Positions 1 through 8,319 of a stretch of 64,000 nt of DNA are shown in pieces (position 1 is the first letter of the stretch; each line of letters opens with the position of its first letter). The notes below the pieces were generated by a model. It was given only the letters and a program-made list of their open reading frames with translations. It made no database searches and was not told the origin of the DNA. Made by a program: the position numbers and the translations under genes. The DNA lies in contig OW818654.1 in the NCBI GenBank assembly GCA_942492935.1, forward strand, positions 2,976,001 through 3,040,000, read 5' to 3'. Source of the stretch: JANJUO01 sp942492935. GTDB lineage: Bacteria > Bacteroidota > Ignavibacteria > Kapaibacteriales > UBA2268.

Positions 1-118
1 GCAAATCAGTTACTTTCTCTACTTCTGCTTCTATAGAATTTTGGCTAACTAATTCACGAATTTTCTTTTCGAGTGCAATACATTTTGCACAGCCTGTTCC
101 TAATACTTTAATTTTCAT
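1..118 (-). CDS. Small thioredoxin-like redox protein (partial)
   Basis: The reverse strand reads MKIKVLGTGCAKCIALEKKI and continues to the window edge, so the C-terminus is missing. The GTGCAKC stretch is the CxxC redox site of the small (about 80 aa) archaeal/bacterial thioredoxin family often annotated as redox-active disulfide protein 2. It is the third gene in a minus-strand run after the ArsR regulator and the ArsF-like protein, 12 bases from the latter. The context suggests a role in thiol redox chemistry linked to arsenic or metal handling. The family is clear; the specific partner is inferred. Confidence 0.75.
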   Translation of the reverse strand, partial: MKIKVLGTGCAKCIALEKKIRELVSQNSIEAEVEKVTDL

Positions 119-130
119 CTTATAGTTTCC

Positions 131-535
131 TTATTTCTTTGAAAATTTGTCAATTTCTTTTTTAATATATTTTTCATATTTTGCATAATTTGAGGAAAAA
201 TCCCAGATTTTATCAAGTTTTTTCCATTTTACTTCCTTTCCATCTACTTTTTTGCTCAGTATTAATTCTTGAGATTCAAATTTGTACTGCTCAGCAAAAT
301 GTTCATTTTCTGTCTGTTGAAAATCAATTGATTTCAAAATAATCTTGCTGTTTTTCATTTCATTTTGAAATTTTGCATTTAGACTCTTTTGAGTAAAATC
401 TTCTATTGTCATACAACCTTGACAACGCATTGTTGCATGAAAATAAAGCACTTCAATTACTTCTGATTTATTCTGAGAATACACAAAAGTAATTGAGGCA
501 ATAAAAATTGCCAGAAGAAAAAGAAATTGTTTCAT
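131..535 (-). CDS. ArsF-family (nitrophenyl nitroreductase subunit-like) exported protein
   Basis: 134 aa with an N-terminal signal peptide (about residues 1-20, ending FVYSQ), followed by the segment IEVLYFHATMRCQGCMTIE. The YFH-T-RC-C-IE pattern is what I recognise from Bacteroidota ArsF-family proteins, where it forms a CxxC-type thiol site; here it is CQGC. It lies 10 bases downstream of the ArsR-type regulator and just upstream of the thioredoxin-like gene, so it is probably co-transcribed and acts in the periplasm. Family recognition is from memory; the biochemical role of ArsF is poorly established. Confidence 0.7.
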   Translation of the reverse strand: MKQFLFLLAIFIASITFVYSQNKSEVIEVLYFHATMRCQGCMTIEDFTQKSLNAKFQNEMKNSKIILKSIDFQQTENEHFAEQYKFESQELILSKKVDGKEVKWKKLDKIWDFSSNYAKYEKYIKKEIDKFSKK

Positions 536-545
536 AATTCACCTA

Positions 546-893
546 TTAATTATTACAAGTTAATTGAATTCTATCTACATGCTCAATTTGAGCCAAATCA
601 TTTTGCATAATCTCAGTATTTGCATACCATTTTACCAATGAATCTAATAAATCTTTGATAACAGTACTTGTTATATTTTGCTTAATTCGATAATTTATCC
701 ATTTCCCGTCTTTTGTATCTTCGATAAATCCGGCTTTTCGGAGGATATTCAAATGTGATGATACGGTGGGAGTGCTGATATTCAAAATGCTTTTAATTTC
801 GCAAACACATAATGATTTATGCAACAACATAAGCAGAATCCGCACTCTATTCGGTTCAGAGATTGCCTTAAATATATCTGTAATTTCTCTCAT
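546..893 (-). CDS. arsR: ArsR/SmtB-family metalloregulator
   Basis: 115 aa winged-helix protein. Residues 1-20 (EITDIFKAISEPNRVRILLM) are the typical ArsR opening. LCVCE at about residues 28-32 is the metal(loid)-binding CVC motif in helix 3 of arsenic-sensing members, and STPTVSSHLNILRKAGF is the recognition helix. It heads the operon with the ArsF-like and thioredoxin-like genes and would repress it until As(III)/Sb(III) binds. The start is the first Met, with AT-rich promoter DNA (894-1060) shared with the divergent DUF2200 gene. Confidence 0.85.
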   Translation of the reverse strand: MREITDIFKAISEPNRVRILLMLLHKSLCVCEIKSILNISTPTVSSHLNILRKAGFIEDTKDGKWINYRIKQNITSTVIKDLLDSLVKWYANTEIMQNDLAQIEHVDRIQLTCNN

Positions 894-1097
894 AAAACTT
901 TTTTCATTTAGATAATTATCAAAATGTAAAAATAAGAAAAATAATTGAAATGTTAAATTTTTTTTTTCAATTACAAAGAAAAATCAAAATATATTATATT
1001 TGTATTTGATATTTGAGTTATACATTCAAAATAATTCAAATTAGCAAATAAGATGAATTAATTAAAAATGTTTTGTATAATTAAAATTGGAAAATAT

Positions 1098-1448
1098 ATG
1101 GACAATTCAAAAATATTCAACATGTCTTTTGCAAGTGTTTATCCTCTATATATTCAAAAAGCTGAGAAAAAAGGAAGGACTAAGCAAGAAGTTGATACAA
1201 TAATTATCTGGTTAACTGGTTATAATCAAGAATCATTGCAAGAACAAATTGATTCTCAGGTAAGTTTTCAAGGTTTTTTTTCACAATCGCCACAAATCAA
1301 TCCAAATGTTTCCAAAATCAAAGGAGTAATTTGTGGTTATCGTGTTGAAGATATAAAAGATAAACTAATGCAACAAATTCGTTATCTTGATAAACTTATT
1401 GATGAATTGGCAAAGGGTAAACTAATGGATAAAATTTTGAGAATTTAA
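1098..1448 (+). CDS. DUF2200 family protein
   Basis: I place the start at the ATG at 1098, not the upstream ATG at 1068, because homologues begin directly before the conserved block F-MSFASVYPLYIQKAEKKGRTK. The mature product is 116 aa, the usual size of this small cytoplasmic family. A second conserved block, IIIWLTGY, follows. The C-terminal half is helical and charged. The function of DUF2200 is not established; it is a stand-alone gene here, divergent from arsR. A TATATTTG element at 995-1002 fits the Bacteroidota -7 consensus. Confidence 0.85.
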   Translation: MDNSKIFNMSFASVYPLYIQKAEKKGRTKQEVDTIIIWLTGYNQESLQEQIDSQVSFQGFFSQSPQINPNVSKIKGVICGYRVEDIKDKLMQQIRYLDKLIDELAKGKLMDKILRI

Positions 1449-1463
1449 ATTTGACCAGCATAT

Positions 1464-2069
1464 TTATTGATATAAATTATTTAAATTTATATAATCAAAA
1501 ATTTTTGAATTTAGATATTCAATATTATTTAGCTTATTTTTGAAATTATCCCTTATTAATGTAGATGATATTGATATTATTGGAGTATCTAAATAATTTA
1601 ATTTAATATTTTTAAAATGATTTAAGTTATTCATTCTTTCTCTACTATGTCCATCATTTTTATCTCTAAGAATAACAACAAGTTTTACTAATTCGAGAAT
1701 TTCTTCATAATTTTTCCATTTATCTAAATGAATTGCATTATCTTCACCGATTAACATGTACAAATCATTATCTGGATAAATATTTTTAAGATATTTTATT
1801 GTGTCAATTGTATAAGAAACAACTTGTTTATTTAATTCAAATTCATCAATAATAATATTTACATTTTCCTTGAAAGTTATTTTCAGCATTTGCATTCTAT
1901 GAAAATTCATTACAGATGAAGTATAATTATTTTGCTTAAATGGAGAAATAAAAGTGGGAATAATATGTAATTTTACTAAATTAAGCTGATTCATAAATTG
2001 TTCCGCAAATAACTGATGCCCCAAATGAATTGGATTAAAAGTTCCGCCGTACATACCTATATTTTGCAT
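1464..2069 (-). CDS. nadD: Nicotinate-nucleotide adenylyltransferase
   Basis: 201 aa, normal size for NadD, which joins nicotinate mononucleotide and ATP to give deamido-NAD in the cytoplasm. Residues 8-18 (GGTFNPIHLGH) hold the nucleotidyl-transferase (T/H)IGH-type signature, and ISSTLIRD near residue 165 is the second ATP-binding motif (ISST-IR). The LIGEDNAIHLDKWKNYEEI block is also typical. It converges on the DUF2200 gene with 15 bases between the two stops. Function is well supported. Confidence 0.93.
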   Translation of the reverse strand: MQNIGMYGGTFNPIHLGHQLFAEQFMNQLNLVKLHIIPTFISPFKQNNYTSSVMNFHRMQMLKITFKENVNIIIDEFELNKQVVSYTIDTIKYLKNIYPDNDLYMLIGEDNAIHLDKWKNYEEILELVKLVVILRDKNDGHSRERMNNLNHFKNIKLNYLDTPIISISSTLIRDNFKNKLNNIEYLNSKIFDYINLNNLYQ

Positions 2070-2416
2070 AATATTTGTGTTAATAAAGTAAGTAGTTCTG
2101 AATCGAGTTCAGATGGACATAAATCTGTACTCTGTCAATCAGTAATTGATGCTGAATCTCAATAGAAAATGGATTCTTCACTTTGTTCTGAATGACAATT
2201 TGAAACCCTGCCTAAATCCTCCCCAAGGGCAGTAGCAATAGGATTCGTCATCCCGAACGTAGAGAGGAATCCAGTAATAATAATGAAATTCCAAAAAACA
2301 AAGCAACTGGATTCTGAAATGAGTTAAGGATAACGTAAATCCATCATCATAAAAGAACAAAAAATCCTCTGCTAATTACTAAATCAACAGAGGAATAATT
2401 CAAATAAACATAAGCA
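2070..2416. repeat. Gene-free stretch with dispersed short repeats
   Basis: No convincing gene: a 60-codon minus-strand ORF at 2178-2360 has no family signature. The stretch holds pieces of short interspersed repeats: an inverted repeat around TCTGAATCGAGTTCAGA near 2098, the phrase GGATTCTTCACTTTGTTCTG (2171-2190), and CCTAAATCCTCCCC with AAGGGCAG (2211-2232). The last is found almost exactly, inverted, at 27696-27717. It separates nadD from the upstream coiled-coil gene. Confidence 0.6.
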
Positions 2417-4036
2417 TTACTTTATTGCTTCAATTTCTTTTTCTATATCTTCAATACGAGTTTTAGATTCTGCAATTCTGCCTTCTTTTTCTTTGATTCT
2501 TTCTTCAATCAAACGAATTTTGTTAGCTTTTTCTTCTTCTGAAACTTCAGCATCAACTTTATCTTTTGCAGTTTCAAGAGCTTGTTTATCGCTAATTAAA
2601 GTTTCTTCTAATCTTCTGATTTTAGTATCAAGGTTATCTTTAATAGCTATAAGTTTGCTTCTTTTCTCTTCGTTAATTTTATCAAAGTATTCTTTTTTCT
2701 TTTTGTCGAAAATGTTGAATGCTTCTCTGATTCTTGAGAATAATTCGTTTCTTTGCTCTTTTTTGAGTTTGACTATTTTTACTTCACTTTGTACAGTAAT
2801 TAAAGATTCTCTAATGAGTTTAAACTCTGTAACACCATGTACTAAATTGAAACAGTCATTAACTTTAGCAGTAAGTTTTGAATAATTCTCAGCACATTCA
2901 GAATCGAATGATTCACGTTCTTGAGATTGTTTGCTATTCAATTCGCTAAACACTTCTCTAATCATTTGATAAAGTTCATCACGCATTTCTTTACGTAATT
3001 TTACACCTTTTATAGCCGCTTGAGCATTGATAAGCATATCTCTTGCATCTTGATAATTTTCATTATCGGTAGTAAATGCTATTGCATCATCAACAATTTT
3101 TTTCATTTTGGCATAATTTGTAGTAACTTCGGTATCCATACTTAAACGTTCTTCTCTTTGACGCTTGTTTAATACTTCAAAGCAATCTCTAATAGTTTGG
3201 AATAATTCTTCCCTTTGGTCTCTTTTTAATTTGAGTTCTTTAATTTGCTTTTGAATATCAATTAATTCATCGCGTGTAACATTGAAGTCTGTAGTTGTAT
3301 TTGATTTTTCAACCAAACCATCAATTTTTGATTTTATATTATGATAATTTTCAATACATTCCATTTCGAAATTTTCACGTTCTTCCATTTGTTTACGGCT
3401 TATCTCTTCGAAAGCTTTATTTATCATATCATAAAGCTCATCGCGATGTGAACGTTTCAATTTCAAATTTTTAAATTCATTTTGAGCATTCAAAAGTAAT
3501 TCTCTTGAATGTTTAAATTCAGTTGATTCGAGAGATTCTTTTACAGCCGTTTCTACTTTTACCTTAACTACAAGGTAGTTTTCGTGGCTTTCTTTCTCGA
3601 ACTCTTCTCTTGCCAAAGATTGTCTTTGATTAACTTTTTCATAAGATTCGTTAATCATTTCCATTAATCTGCTGTTGTCTTCATCACGAAGGAACAAAGC
3701 AATAAGCTTATCTTTTGCATTTGTAAGCTTAGTTCTGATATCTTTCCAATCATTTGATTCATCAGCAAACTTAATTGCTGATTCAATTTCAGTTACAACT
3801 GAATTTAAAGCTAAAGTATAATCAGCTTCACTATTGTATTTTGAAAGCACTTGACCGCTTTCTGGCTCAATAACGCCTTGATTTTGAGCCGTAACTGCTG
3901 TTGTTTCAATAGCATTTGTTGTTGAAGTATTTGCTTCAACAGTATTATTGACAACAACTTCGACTTCTGTTGATGTTTGTTGTGTTGTTTCTGATGTCAT
4001 TACATCATTCCCGTTAGTTGTTAATTCGTTTGACAC
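2417..4036 (-). CDS. Five-repeat coiled-coil protein (DUF349-like repeats)
   Basis: 539 aa. Residues 1-55 are Thr/Asn/Val-rich and low complexity. From about residue 70 come five tandem repeats of roughly 77 residues. Each has the pattern R-x-L-(I/L)-x-x-(Q/A)-x-(x)2-K-x-(L/V)-KL-(K/R)-x-x-(R/Q)-(D/E)-E-L-(Y/F)-x-x-I-x-(x)2-F, then K-Q-x-E-R-E-(x)n-E-NY-K. The last repeat runs into a long K/E coiled coil (about residues 430-539). No signal peptide. The repeats recall DUF349 helical repeats but I am not sure of that assignment. The gene sits 46 bases downstream of ftsH on the same strand and may be co-transcribed. Function unknown; a structural or scaffolding role is a guess. Confidence 0.7.
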   Translation of the reverse strand: MSNELTTNGNDVMTSETTQQTSTEVEVVVNNTVEANTSTTNAIETTAVTAQNQGVIEPESGQVLSKYNSEADYTLALNSVVTEIESAIKFADESNDWKDIRTKLTNAKDKLIALFLRDEDNSRLMEMINESYEKVNQRQSLAREEFEKESHENYLVVKVKVETAVKESLESTEFKHSRELLLNAQNEFKNLKLKRSHRDELYDMINKAFEEISRKQMEERENFEMECIENYHNIKSKIDGLVEKSNTTTDFNVTRDELIDIQKQIKELKLKRDQREELFQTIRDCFEVLNKRQREERLSMDTEVTTNYAKMKKIVDDAIAFTTDNENYQDARDMLINAQAAIKGVKLRKEMRDELYQMIREVFSELNSKQSQERESFDSECAENYSKLTAKVNDCFNLVHGVTEFKLIRESLITVQSEVKIVKLKKEQRNELFSRIREAFNIFDKKKKEYFDKINEEKRSKLIAIKDNLDTKIRRLEETLISDKQALETAKDKVDAEVSEEEKANKIRLIEERIKEKEGRIAESKTRIEDIEKEIEAIK

Positions 4037-4082
4037 TTTGCACCTACCGTAAAAAAGTAATTATAGTGTTTAGTAAAAAAAA

Positions 4083-6083
4083 TTAATTATTTTGAACTGA
4101 ATTAATTACAGTATTTTCGTTATTTAAATTCATACTTCTAATAGCATTTAAAGCTTGTCTTGAAATCGGTGGAAGTTCATCACCTTTAATAATCATATCT
4201 AATTCTTCAAAATCCAAAATCTCTCTTTCGAGTAATATTTTAGAAGTTTTATGCAATATTTCAATATTTCCAGAAAGCAATTCTTCGGCTTTGTTTTGAG
4301 CATCAATTAAGAGTTTTCTTACTTCATTGTCAATCACCCTTGAAGTTTCTTCACTAAAATCCCTGTGATGAGCAAAATCTTTTCCTAAAAATACTTCGTC
4401 ATTTTCCTTGTGGAATGTAACTGGACCAATTACATCAGACATACCCCATTCGCAAACCATTTTTCTTGCAATATATGTTGCACGTTGTAAGTCATTAGAA
4501 GCACCTGTAGATTGAATTGAAAAAATTATTTTTTCAGCTGCTCTACCCGATAATAATACAATAAGTGCATCTTTGAAATAATCTTTTGATTTTGAATGAT
4601 ACTCTTCATTCGGCATACTCCAAGTTAGTCCTAAAGCTCTTCCTCTCGGAATGATTGTTACTTTATGTACTGGGTCAGAATTAGGCAACATCATACCAGC
4701 TAAAGCATGTCCCATTTCGTGATAGGCAGTAAGTTCTTTTTCTTTATCAGAAATCACAAGACTTTTTCTTTCAACACCCATCAATACTTTATCTTTTGCA
4801 TTTTCAAAATCATACATAGTAACTTTATCGCTATTTCTACGAGCGGCAAGTAATGCAGATTCATTTACAATATTGGCTATATCAGCACCAGACAAACCGG
4901 GTGTTCCCTTTGCAAGCACTGCTAAATCAACATCACTTCCTAATGGAATTTTACTTGTATGTACTTTAAAAATACCTTCCCTACCTTTAACATCAGGTCT
5001 ATCAACAACAACTTGTCTATCGAATCTCCCAGGTCTAAGTAAAGCAGGGTCTAAAACGTCAGGTCTATTGGTAGCTGCAATAATAATTACACCGCCATTT
5101 TGTTCAAAACCATCCATTTCAACGAGTAGCTGATTTAAAGTTTGTTCTCTTTCATCGTGTCCACCACCGAGACCTGCACCACGATGTCTTCCGACTGCAT
5201 CAATTTCATCAATAAATACAATACAAGGTGAATTTCTTTTGGCTTGTTCAAACAAATCTCTCACACGACTTGCACCAACACCAACAAACATTTCAACGAA
5301 ATCTGCACCAGAAATTGAAAAGAATGGAACATTTGCTTCGCCAGAAACAGCTCTTGCAAGCAAAGTTTTACCTGTACCTGGAGGACCTAACAAAAGTACG
5401 CCCTTTGGTATTTTACCACCCAATCTTTGAAACTTTGCAGGTTCTTTCAAAAATTCAATAATTTCTTCAAGTTCAAACTTGGCTTCATCTGCTCCTGCAA
5501 CATCATTAAAAGTTATTTTAGGTGAATTTTCATTTAATAACTTAGCTTTTGATTTTCCAAATGAAAAAATTCCTTTAGCTCCTCCCCCATTTTGCATTCT
5601 TCTCATAAAGAAGATAAAAAATCCGAGTAGAACAAGCCAAGGTAATAATCCGAGCAAGTATTGTGAAAATGTAGATGATTCTTTATATTTCCAAATAATC
5701 CCTTTCTCTGACCAAATTCGTTCTGTTTCAGAATCCAATACGCCTAATTTTGTAGTAAATTTAGTTATAGTTCTTGGTTTGCCTTCAATCGTAATTGTAA
5801 CGGGCTTAACCAATTCACCATTAAAATCATAATCATTAAGTTGTGATTTATAAACGGTCGCTGTTTTTATTAAATCTTGATTCAGAAAATTCAAGTAATC
5901 AGTATATTCAATACTTTCATTCTGTGTTTGTGCCCCTTGCATAAAAATATAAACCATAAAGATACCTGCAGCAAGGACAAGCCATATCATCATATTTCGC
6001 ATTATGTTATTTTGATTATCGTTACCCATTTTTTTAAATTCATTAAATGGGTTCTTATTATCATTTTTTTGAGAATCACTCAT
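4083..6083 (-). CDS. ftsH: ATP-dependent zinc metalloprotease FtsH
   Basis: 666 aa, typical length. TM1 is about residues 29-49 and TM2 about 141-160, bracketing the periplasmic domain; the glycine-rich linker is at 165-170. AAA+ motifs: GPPGTGKT Walker A at 233-240, IFIDEID Walker B at about 289-295, and the second region of homology ATNRPD...LRPGRFDR at 337-355. The protease zinc site is HEMGH at 455-459 with the third ligand D in SNDLQRAT at about 531. It is the membrane quality-control protease. Upstream (6084-6221) is AT-rich with three near-identical TTAATTTAATGTTAATAA-like units around 6140-6205. Confidence 0.97.
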   Translation of the reverse strand: MSDSQKNDNKNPFNEFKKMGNDNQNNIMRNMMIWLVLAAGIFMVYIFMQGAQTQNESIEYTDYLNFLNQDLIKTATVYKSQLNDYDFNGELVKPVTITIEGKPRTITKFTTKLGVLDSETERIWSEKGIIWKYKESSTFSQYLLGLLPWLVLLGFFIFFMRRMQNGGGAKGIFSFGKSKAKLLNENSPKITFNDVAGADEAKFELEEIIEFLKEPAKFQRLGGKIPKGVLLLGPPGTGKTLLARAVSGEANVPFFSISGADFVEMFVGVGASRVRDLFEQAKRNSPCIVFIDEIDAVGRHRGAGLGGGHDEREQTLNQLLVEMDGFEQNGGVIIIAATNRPDVLDPALLRPGRFDRQVVVDRPDVKGREGIFKVHTSKIPLGSDVDLAVLAKGTPGLSGADIANIVNESALLAARRNSDKVTMYDFENAKDKVLMGVERKSLVISDKEKELTAYHEMGHALAGMMLPNSDPVHKVTIIPRGRALGLTWSMPNEEYHSKSKDYFKDALIVLLSGRAAEKIIFSIQSTGASNDLQRATYIARKMVCEWGMSDVIGPVTFHKENDEVFLGKDFAHHRDFSEETSRVIDNEVRKLLIDAQNKAEELLSGNIEILHKTSKILLEREILDFEELDMIIKGDELPPISRQALNAIRSMNLNNENTVINSVQNN

Positions 6084-6221
6084 TTATATATATACTCCAA
6101 ACAAAATTTCATCTTAAATTTATAATTTAAGTTTAGACGTTAATAGTTAATGTTAATTTTTAATTTAATGTTAATAATTTAATTTAATGTTAATAATTTA
6201 ATTTAATATTGAATTATTTCT

Positions 6222-6653
6222 TCAATTGTTTGCTTTCATTTCTGATTGTAGGTTTTTTAATACTGATAAATCATAGGATAAATCAACAATATTCTTAGCA
6301 GAACCTTGAGTATTAGCAAGATAAATTTTCTCAAATCTTTCAATTATTTCGTCATCAGCATACTCAAGCAATTCATTTAAGTGGTTTTCAATTTCTATCA
6401 TAGTTTTGTTAAATTCTTTTTCAATCAATACAAAACCATCTGTTCCAGAATCAATTTTTTTTATTTTGTTAAACAAATTCCAACAACTTTTTGCTGAAAA
6501 TATTAATTTATTTAATAATTGAGCAGAATTACTTGATGCTCCTAATTCAAGTATTGTAGCTATGTCGTTTTTCTTACGTAAGCTGCCATTTGAATATTCA
6601 TCAAGATAATTGACCACCGATAATGTATCTTTAGAAATTTGCATTTTTCCCAA
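6222..6653 (-). CDS. Hypothetical helical protein
   Basis: 143 aa, no signal peptide, no cysteine-rich motif, predicted all-helical and acidic (for example NHLNELLEYADDEIIERFEKIY). I do not recognise a family. The true start may be the second Met (MQISKD), three codons in. Codon use resembles its neighbours, suggesting a native gene. It lies upstream of ftsH on the same strand, 138 bases away, and divergent from pabB. Confidence 0.6.
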   Translation of the reverse strand: MGKMQISKDTLSVVNYLDEYSNGSLRKKNDIATILELGASSNSAQLLNKLIFSAKSCWNLFNKIKKIDSGTDGFVLIEKEFNKTMIEIENHLNELLEYADDEIIERFEKIYLANTQGSAKNIVDLSYDLSVLKNLQSEMKANN

Positions 6654-6694
6654 CAGAAATAATAAATTTTACTAATATTAAAGTGTAACAATCG

Positions 6695-6702
6695 TATTTT
6701 TG
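6695..6702 (+). promoter_or_regulatory. Candidate -7 element for pabB
   Basis: TATTTTTG matches the Bacteroidota -7 consensus TAnnTTTG and is followed by TATTT. The same core recurs upstream of the aspartokinase (about 8274-8281) and of the insertion-sequence transposase (about 55800). No convincing -33 TTG is at the right spacing here, so the call rests on the -7 box alone. Confidence 0.4.
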
Positions 6703-6725
6703 TATTTTTTATTGCAGGACTTTTT

Positions 6726-7685
6726 TTGAATAAAGATTTTACAATACAGATTATGAATGAATATGGCTCCCTTAACAAGCCATTCTACTTTTTAATTGAT
6801 TTTGATTGTAACAACAATTTCATCTATAATGTTGAAAATTATGAAAAAAGTCAATTTAAATTTGTTATTGAGAAGAATAATTTGGATATGACAAATTCAA
6901 AATCAATAAAATTCAAAAAAATACCTATTGATTATAATATATATTCTATTGCATTTAATTATTGCTTGGAAAATCTGAAGTTTGGTAATTCATATTTACT
7001 CAATTTAACTTTCCCTTCTGAAATTGAAACAGATTTTACATTAGAAGAAATATTTGAAAAATCAAAAGCAAAGTACAAAGTATTACTTAAAGACAATTTT
7101 GTTTGTTTTTCCCCAGAAACTTTTATAAAAATTTCTGATGGAAAAATTTATTCCTACCCTATGAAAGGTACTATTGATGCAGATATTCCAAATGCACTTG
7201 AAATAATTCTTAATGACCCAAAAGAAACAGCCGAACATTATACTATTGTTGATTTGATTCGTAATGATTTGAGTATTGTTTCAAAAAAAGTACGAGTAAA
7301 TAAATTTCGATATGCGGATTTATTGATTACAAATACTAAGAGACTTTATCAAATAAGTTCAGAAATTTGTGGGGTTTTACCGGATAATTATACTACTAAA
7401 ATTGGTGATATTATTTTTGCACTATTACCTGCTGGTTCAATTACCGGGGCGCCCAAAGTAAAAACAGTTGAGATAATAAAGCAAGCAGAACAATATGATA
7501 GAAAATATTATACTGGAATAGCTGGATATTTTGATGGTAAAAATTTAGACAGTTGTGTTTTGATTAGATTTATTGAGAAACAACAAGATAAATATTTCTT
7601 TAAAAGTGGTGGTGGTATTACAGTTAATAGTAATTGTGAATCAGAATATCAAGAATTATCGGATAAAATTTATGTTACTTTTTGA
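6726..7685 (+). CDS. pabB: Aminodeoxychorismate synthase component I
   Basis: 319 aa chorismate-binding enzyme that, with a glutaminase, makes 4-amino-4-deoxychorismate for folate. Signatures: N-terminal PFYFLIDFD, CFSPETFIKI, SYPMKGTIDAD (the K of the catalytic loop), ETAEHYTIVDLIRNDLS, and LLPAGSITGAPKVKTVEII with YTGIAGYF. Start choice is uncertain. A TTG at 6726 has AGGA six bases upstream and keeps an N-terminal helix seen in relatives; an ATG at 6753 gives MNEYGSLNKPF, also a common family start. It overlaps pabC by 14 bases, implying translational coupling. Confidence 0.9.
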   Translation: MNKDFTIQIMNEYGSLNKPFYFLIDFDCNNNFIYNVENYEKSQFKFVIEKNNLDMTNSKSIKFKKIPIDYNIYSIAFNYCLENLKFGNSYLLNLTFPSEIETDFTLEEIFEKSKAKYKVLLKDNFVCFSPETFIKISDGKIYSYPMKGTIDADIPNALEIILNDPKETAEHYTIVDLIRNDLSIVSKKVRVNKFRYADLLITNTKRLYQISSEICGVLPDNYTTKIGDIIFALLPAGSITGAPKVKTVEIIKQAEQYDRKYYTGIAGYFDGKNLDSCVLIRFIEKQQDKYFFKSGGGITVNSNCESEYQELSDKIYVTF

Positions 7686-8262
7686 GACAATCAAAGTTGA
7701 AAATGGAGTTTTAAAAAACTTAACTTACCATCAGTCAAGAGTTGATGATGTTTTTAAAAATTACTTTCATAAATTAAATCCATTCTCACTTCAAGAATTG
7801 ATTGTTCCCGTCATTAATTCAAATGATATTTACAAATGCAAATTTGTATATTCAGATGTGTATTATGAATTTCAGTTTTCTGAGTATAAAAGGCGTCCAA
7901 TACATTCATTGAAATGTGTATATAGCGATAGCATTAATTACCAATATAAATTCTTGGATAGAAATCTAATGGATGATTTGCTAAAGCAAAAAGAAAATTT
8001 CGATGATATTATTATAATTAAAAATGGTTTTGTAACAGATTGTTCGTATGGTAATCTTGTTTTTTGCGATGGAAAATCACTATTTACTCCTGCTCACCCA
8101 CTTTTAGCAGGCACCAAAAGGCAGAAACTCTTAAATGAAGGGAAAATTTCAGAAAAGTCAATAAAACAAACTGATTTACACAAATTCCAATTTGTAAAGA
8201 TAATTAATGCTATGTTGGAAATTGAAGATGCATATCAAATAACTGATTTTAAAAATTATTGA
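7672..8262 (+). CDS. pabC: Aminodeoxychorismate lyase-like class IV aminotransferase
   Basis: 196 aa from the ATG at 7672, which lies inside the end of pabB. MLLFETIKVENGVLKNLTYHQSRV is the usual opening of the small Bacteroidota PabC-like fold-type IV PLP enzymes. IIKNGFVTDCSYGNLVFCDGKSLFTPAHPLLAGTKRQKLL contains the conserved T-(x)-(x)-S-x-x-N-(L/I) and PL-L-GT-R blocks. It would release 4-aminobenzoate from aminodeoxychorismate with pyruvate. At under 200 aa it is shorter than E. coli PabC, as is common in this phylum. Longer upstream starts in this frame sit inside pabB and are unlikely. Confidence 0.85.
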   Translation: MLLFETIKVENGVLKNLTYHQSRVDDVFKNYFHKLNPFSLQELIVPVINSNDIYKCKFVYSDVYYEFQFSEYKRRPIHSLKCVYSDSINYQYKFLDRNLMDDLLKQKENFDDIIIIKNGFVTDCSYGNLVFCDGKSLFTPAHPLLAGTKRQKLLNEGKISEKSIKQTDLHKFQFVKIINAMLEIEDAYQITDFKNY

Positions 8263-8319
8263 CAAAAAAATATTATTTTTGTATTTAGAATTAATTTTAT
8301 AATCATAATTAGAAAGTTT

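Noticed and set aside
2178..2360. 60-codon minus-strand ORF
   Set aside because: It lies over dispersed repeats, has aromatic-rich low-complexity translation and no family signature.
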